Assembly (NCBI GenBank): GCA_009936765.1
Contig: JAACDL010000186.1
Location: forward strand, 1 to 6,077
Length of the DNA stretch: 6,077 nucleotides
Reading direction: 5' to 3'
DNA from: Methanobacteriota archaeon
GTDB lineage: Archaea; Thermoplasmatota; Poseidoniia; Poseidoniales; Poseidoniaceae
The notes under the pieces: model-generated
Seen by the model: only the letters and a program-made list of their open reading frames with translations
Databases searched by the model: none
What the model was told of the DNA's origin: nothing
Shown: one piece after another, positions 5,181 to 6,077 of the stretch
Layout: each line of letters begins with the position of its first letter
Position numbering within the stretch: position 1 is the first letter of the stretch
Program-made: the position numbers and the translations under genes

Positions 5181-6077
5181 TTGTGGAGGAGTTGAGTTTT
5201 CACTGCGAATAGTTTCCACTCTATCTGCTACAGCATCTAATGCTTCTTGACTCCATAACTTACCGCCATAGGCATCACACCTTACTGCAATTGTTGCTTT
5301 AGCAGCAACAGTTCTAGCGATTTTACCTCGTACCCAACGAGGTGAGCGAGAAATCCATGGGTGCATGAAAATATGTCCGTGTTTAGGCGACGGCGCTCCA
5401 GTTTTCAGATGATTGAAGAACGCCTTTTCAGCCCCTAGAATCTGCATTGTTCCAGCAGGTAGTCTTGCTAGGCGAGCACGACCATGTGCTTCAACACAGA
5501 GTCTTGCAGCCAAGATCGGGCCAAGTAGCGCTGATAGTGATGGCAGGTGCTGTGAGGCAAGTTCCCTTACTACATCCTCCATCTTTTCGAGACGGTTTTT
5601 GATTTCCCAAACGCTAGTTGCCCAGTCATGAAGGCTAGCCCACTCAGAATCAGTAGGCCCTACTGGTGGCATTCCAATTTCGAGTGTACTTGCTAAATCT
5701 TCTAAACTTGAAGAATCAATTACCTTTCTAGCCAATCCACTTCTATCTCTTTCGAATCTTGCTTCTGGAAGGAAAAGACCAACCCATTCGACAAGTCTCC
5801 CTTCGATTGTAATGAAAGATGTACGTAACTCATCAGAGGCTTTCAGAATATGTTCTAAGCGACGGTCAGGGTCACCGGCAGCGGCATCAACACCGCGCTT
5901 AGAAAGTAAAATCGCAGCACGGTCTAGACATTCTAATGCCTCCGGAGAGGGCATTGGCCAATCAGCATCTGGAAGTTCGTCGTCACCGTGAAGTAGAATT
6001 TTGGCATCAGGAAATCTTTCGGACAATCTTTCCGCTTCGGGCGTTAATGCTTCATGAGCAATCATATCAAGTCGCGA
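5175..6077 (-). CDS. nop5: Nop5/Nop56-Nop58 family box C/D RNP scaffold, N-terminus beyond the window
   Basis: The scaffold that bridges fibrillarin to L7Ae and the guide RNA in archaeal box C/D particles. From the first in-window Met (6065) 296 aa can be read, but the frame continues open to the right edge (S-R-L-D before that Met), and only about 68 residues precede the helical section, fewer than the usual fibrillarin-binding domain; the gene very probably starts outside. Counting from 6065: DRRLEHILKASDEL to LVEWVGLFLPE (67-101) opens the coiled-coil section, which ends near 175. The Nop RNA-binding domain follows, with LLGPILAARL (180-189), GAEKAFFNHLKTG (211-223), PKHGHIFMHP (227-236) and RWVRGKIARTVAAKATIAVR (243-262). 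The C-terminal tail is short and not Lys-rich, unlike many archaeal homologues. It forms an operon with fibrillarin. Family identity is secure; the true start is not visible. Confidence 0.93.
   Translation of the reverse strand, partial: SRLDMIAHEALTPEAERLSERFPDAKILLHGDDELPDADWPMPSPEALECLDRAAILLSKRGVDAAAGDPDRRLEHILKASDELRTSFITIEGRLVEWVGLFLPEARFERDRSGLARKVIDSSSLEDLASTLEIGMPPVGPTDSEWASLHDWATSVWEIKNRLEKMEDVVRELASQHLPSLSALLGPILAARLCVEAHGRARLARLPAGTMQILGAEKAFFNHLKTGAPSPKHGHIFMHPWISRSPRWVRGKIARTVAAKATIAVRCDAYGGKLWSQEALDAVADRVETIRSENSTPPQR

Noticed and set aside
1..6077. Mobile elements, CRISPR arrays, tRNA or rRNA genes
   Set aside because: No transposase-like protein, terminal repeats, regularly spaced repeats or cloverleaf-like sequence was seen by eye; a covariance-model scan was not possible.

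Overview
The window is archaeal. It carries a sliding clamp of the archaeal/eukaryotic PCNA type and a Nop5-fibrillarin gene pair, the protein core of the box C/D RNA methylation machinery; bacteria have neither. Moderate GC, very short intergenic gaps, a Shine-Dalgarno site matching the archaeal 16S 3' end, and the general look of the proteins suggest a planktonic euryarchaeote of the Thermoplasmata side (Marine Group II / Poseidoniales-like). That placement is inference from overall impression, not from a search.

Left part (1-2455). At the left edge, on the minus strand, is the start of a secreted-protein gene: a clear signal peptide, then an in-frame TAA, then the same frame staying open to the window end. 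It is a broken gene, a sequencing error, or a very short secreted peptide. Diverging from it is a full-length ABC exporter half-transporter (six membrane helices plus an ATPase domain). The exporter converges, with a 4-nt gap, on a small two-helix membrane protein on the minus strand. A T-rich stretch likely to terminate the exporter transcript lies inside the small gene's 3' coding end.

Middle (2456-3730). A membrane-anchored family 2 glycosyltransferase on the minus strand lies 34 nt upstream of the small membrane protein and is probably co-transcribed with it. A divergent intergenic region of about 147 nt separates it from PCNA and holds promoter-like elements for both directions plus a perfect 6-bp inverted repeat.

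Right part (3731-6077). PCNA (plus strand) converges on fibrillarin (minus strand) with 5 nt between stop codons, and a short hairpin sits on that junction. Fibrillarin directly follows Nop5; the Nop5 stop codon lies inside fibrillarin's Shine-Dalgarno sequence, so translation is probably coupled. Nop5 runs off the right edge and lacks its N-terminal part.

Functionally the window joins two themes: envelope work (exporter, glycosyltransferase, small membrane protein, secreted ORF) and information processing (replication clamp, rRNA/tRNA 2'-O-methylation). I see no mobile element, CRISPR array, tRNA or rRNA. The window is mostly ordinary core genome; the points most worth a second look are the interrupted secreted ORF, the promoter motif shared by PCNA and the exporter, and the compact gene junctions.
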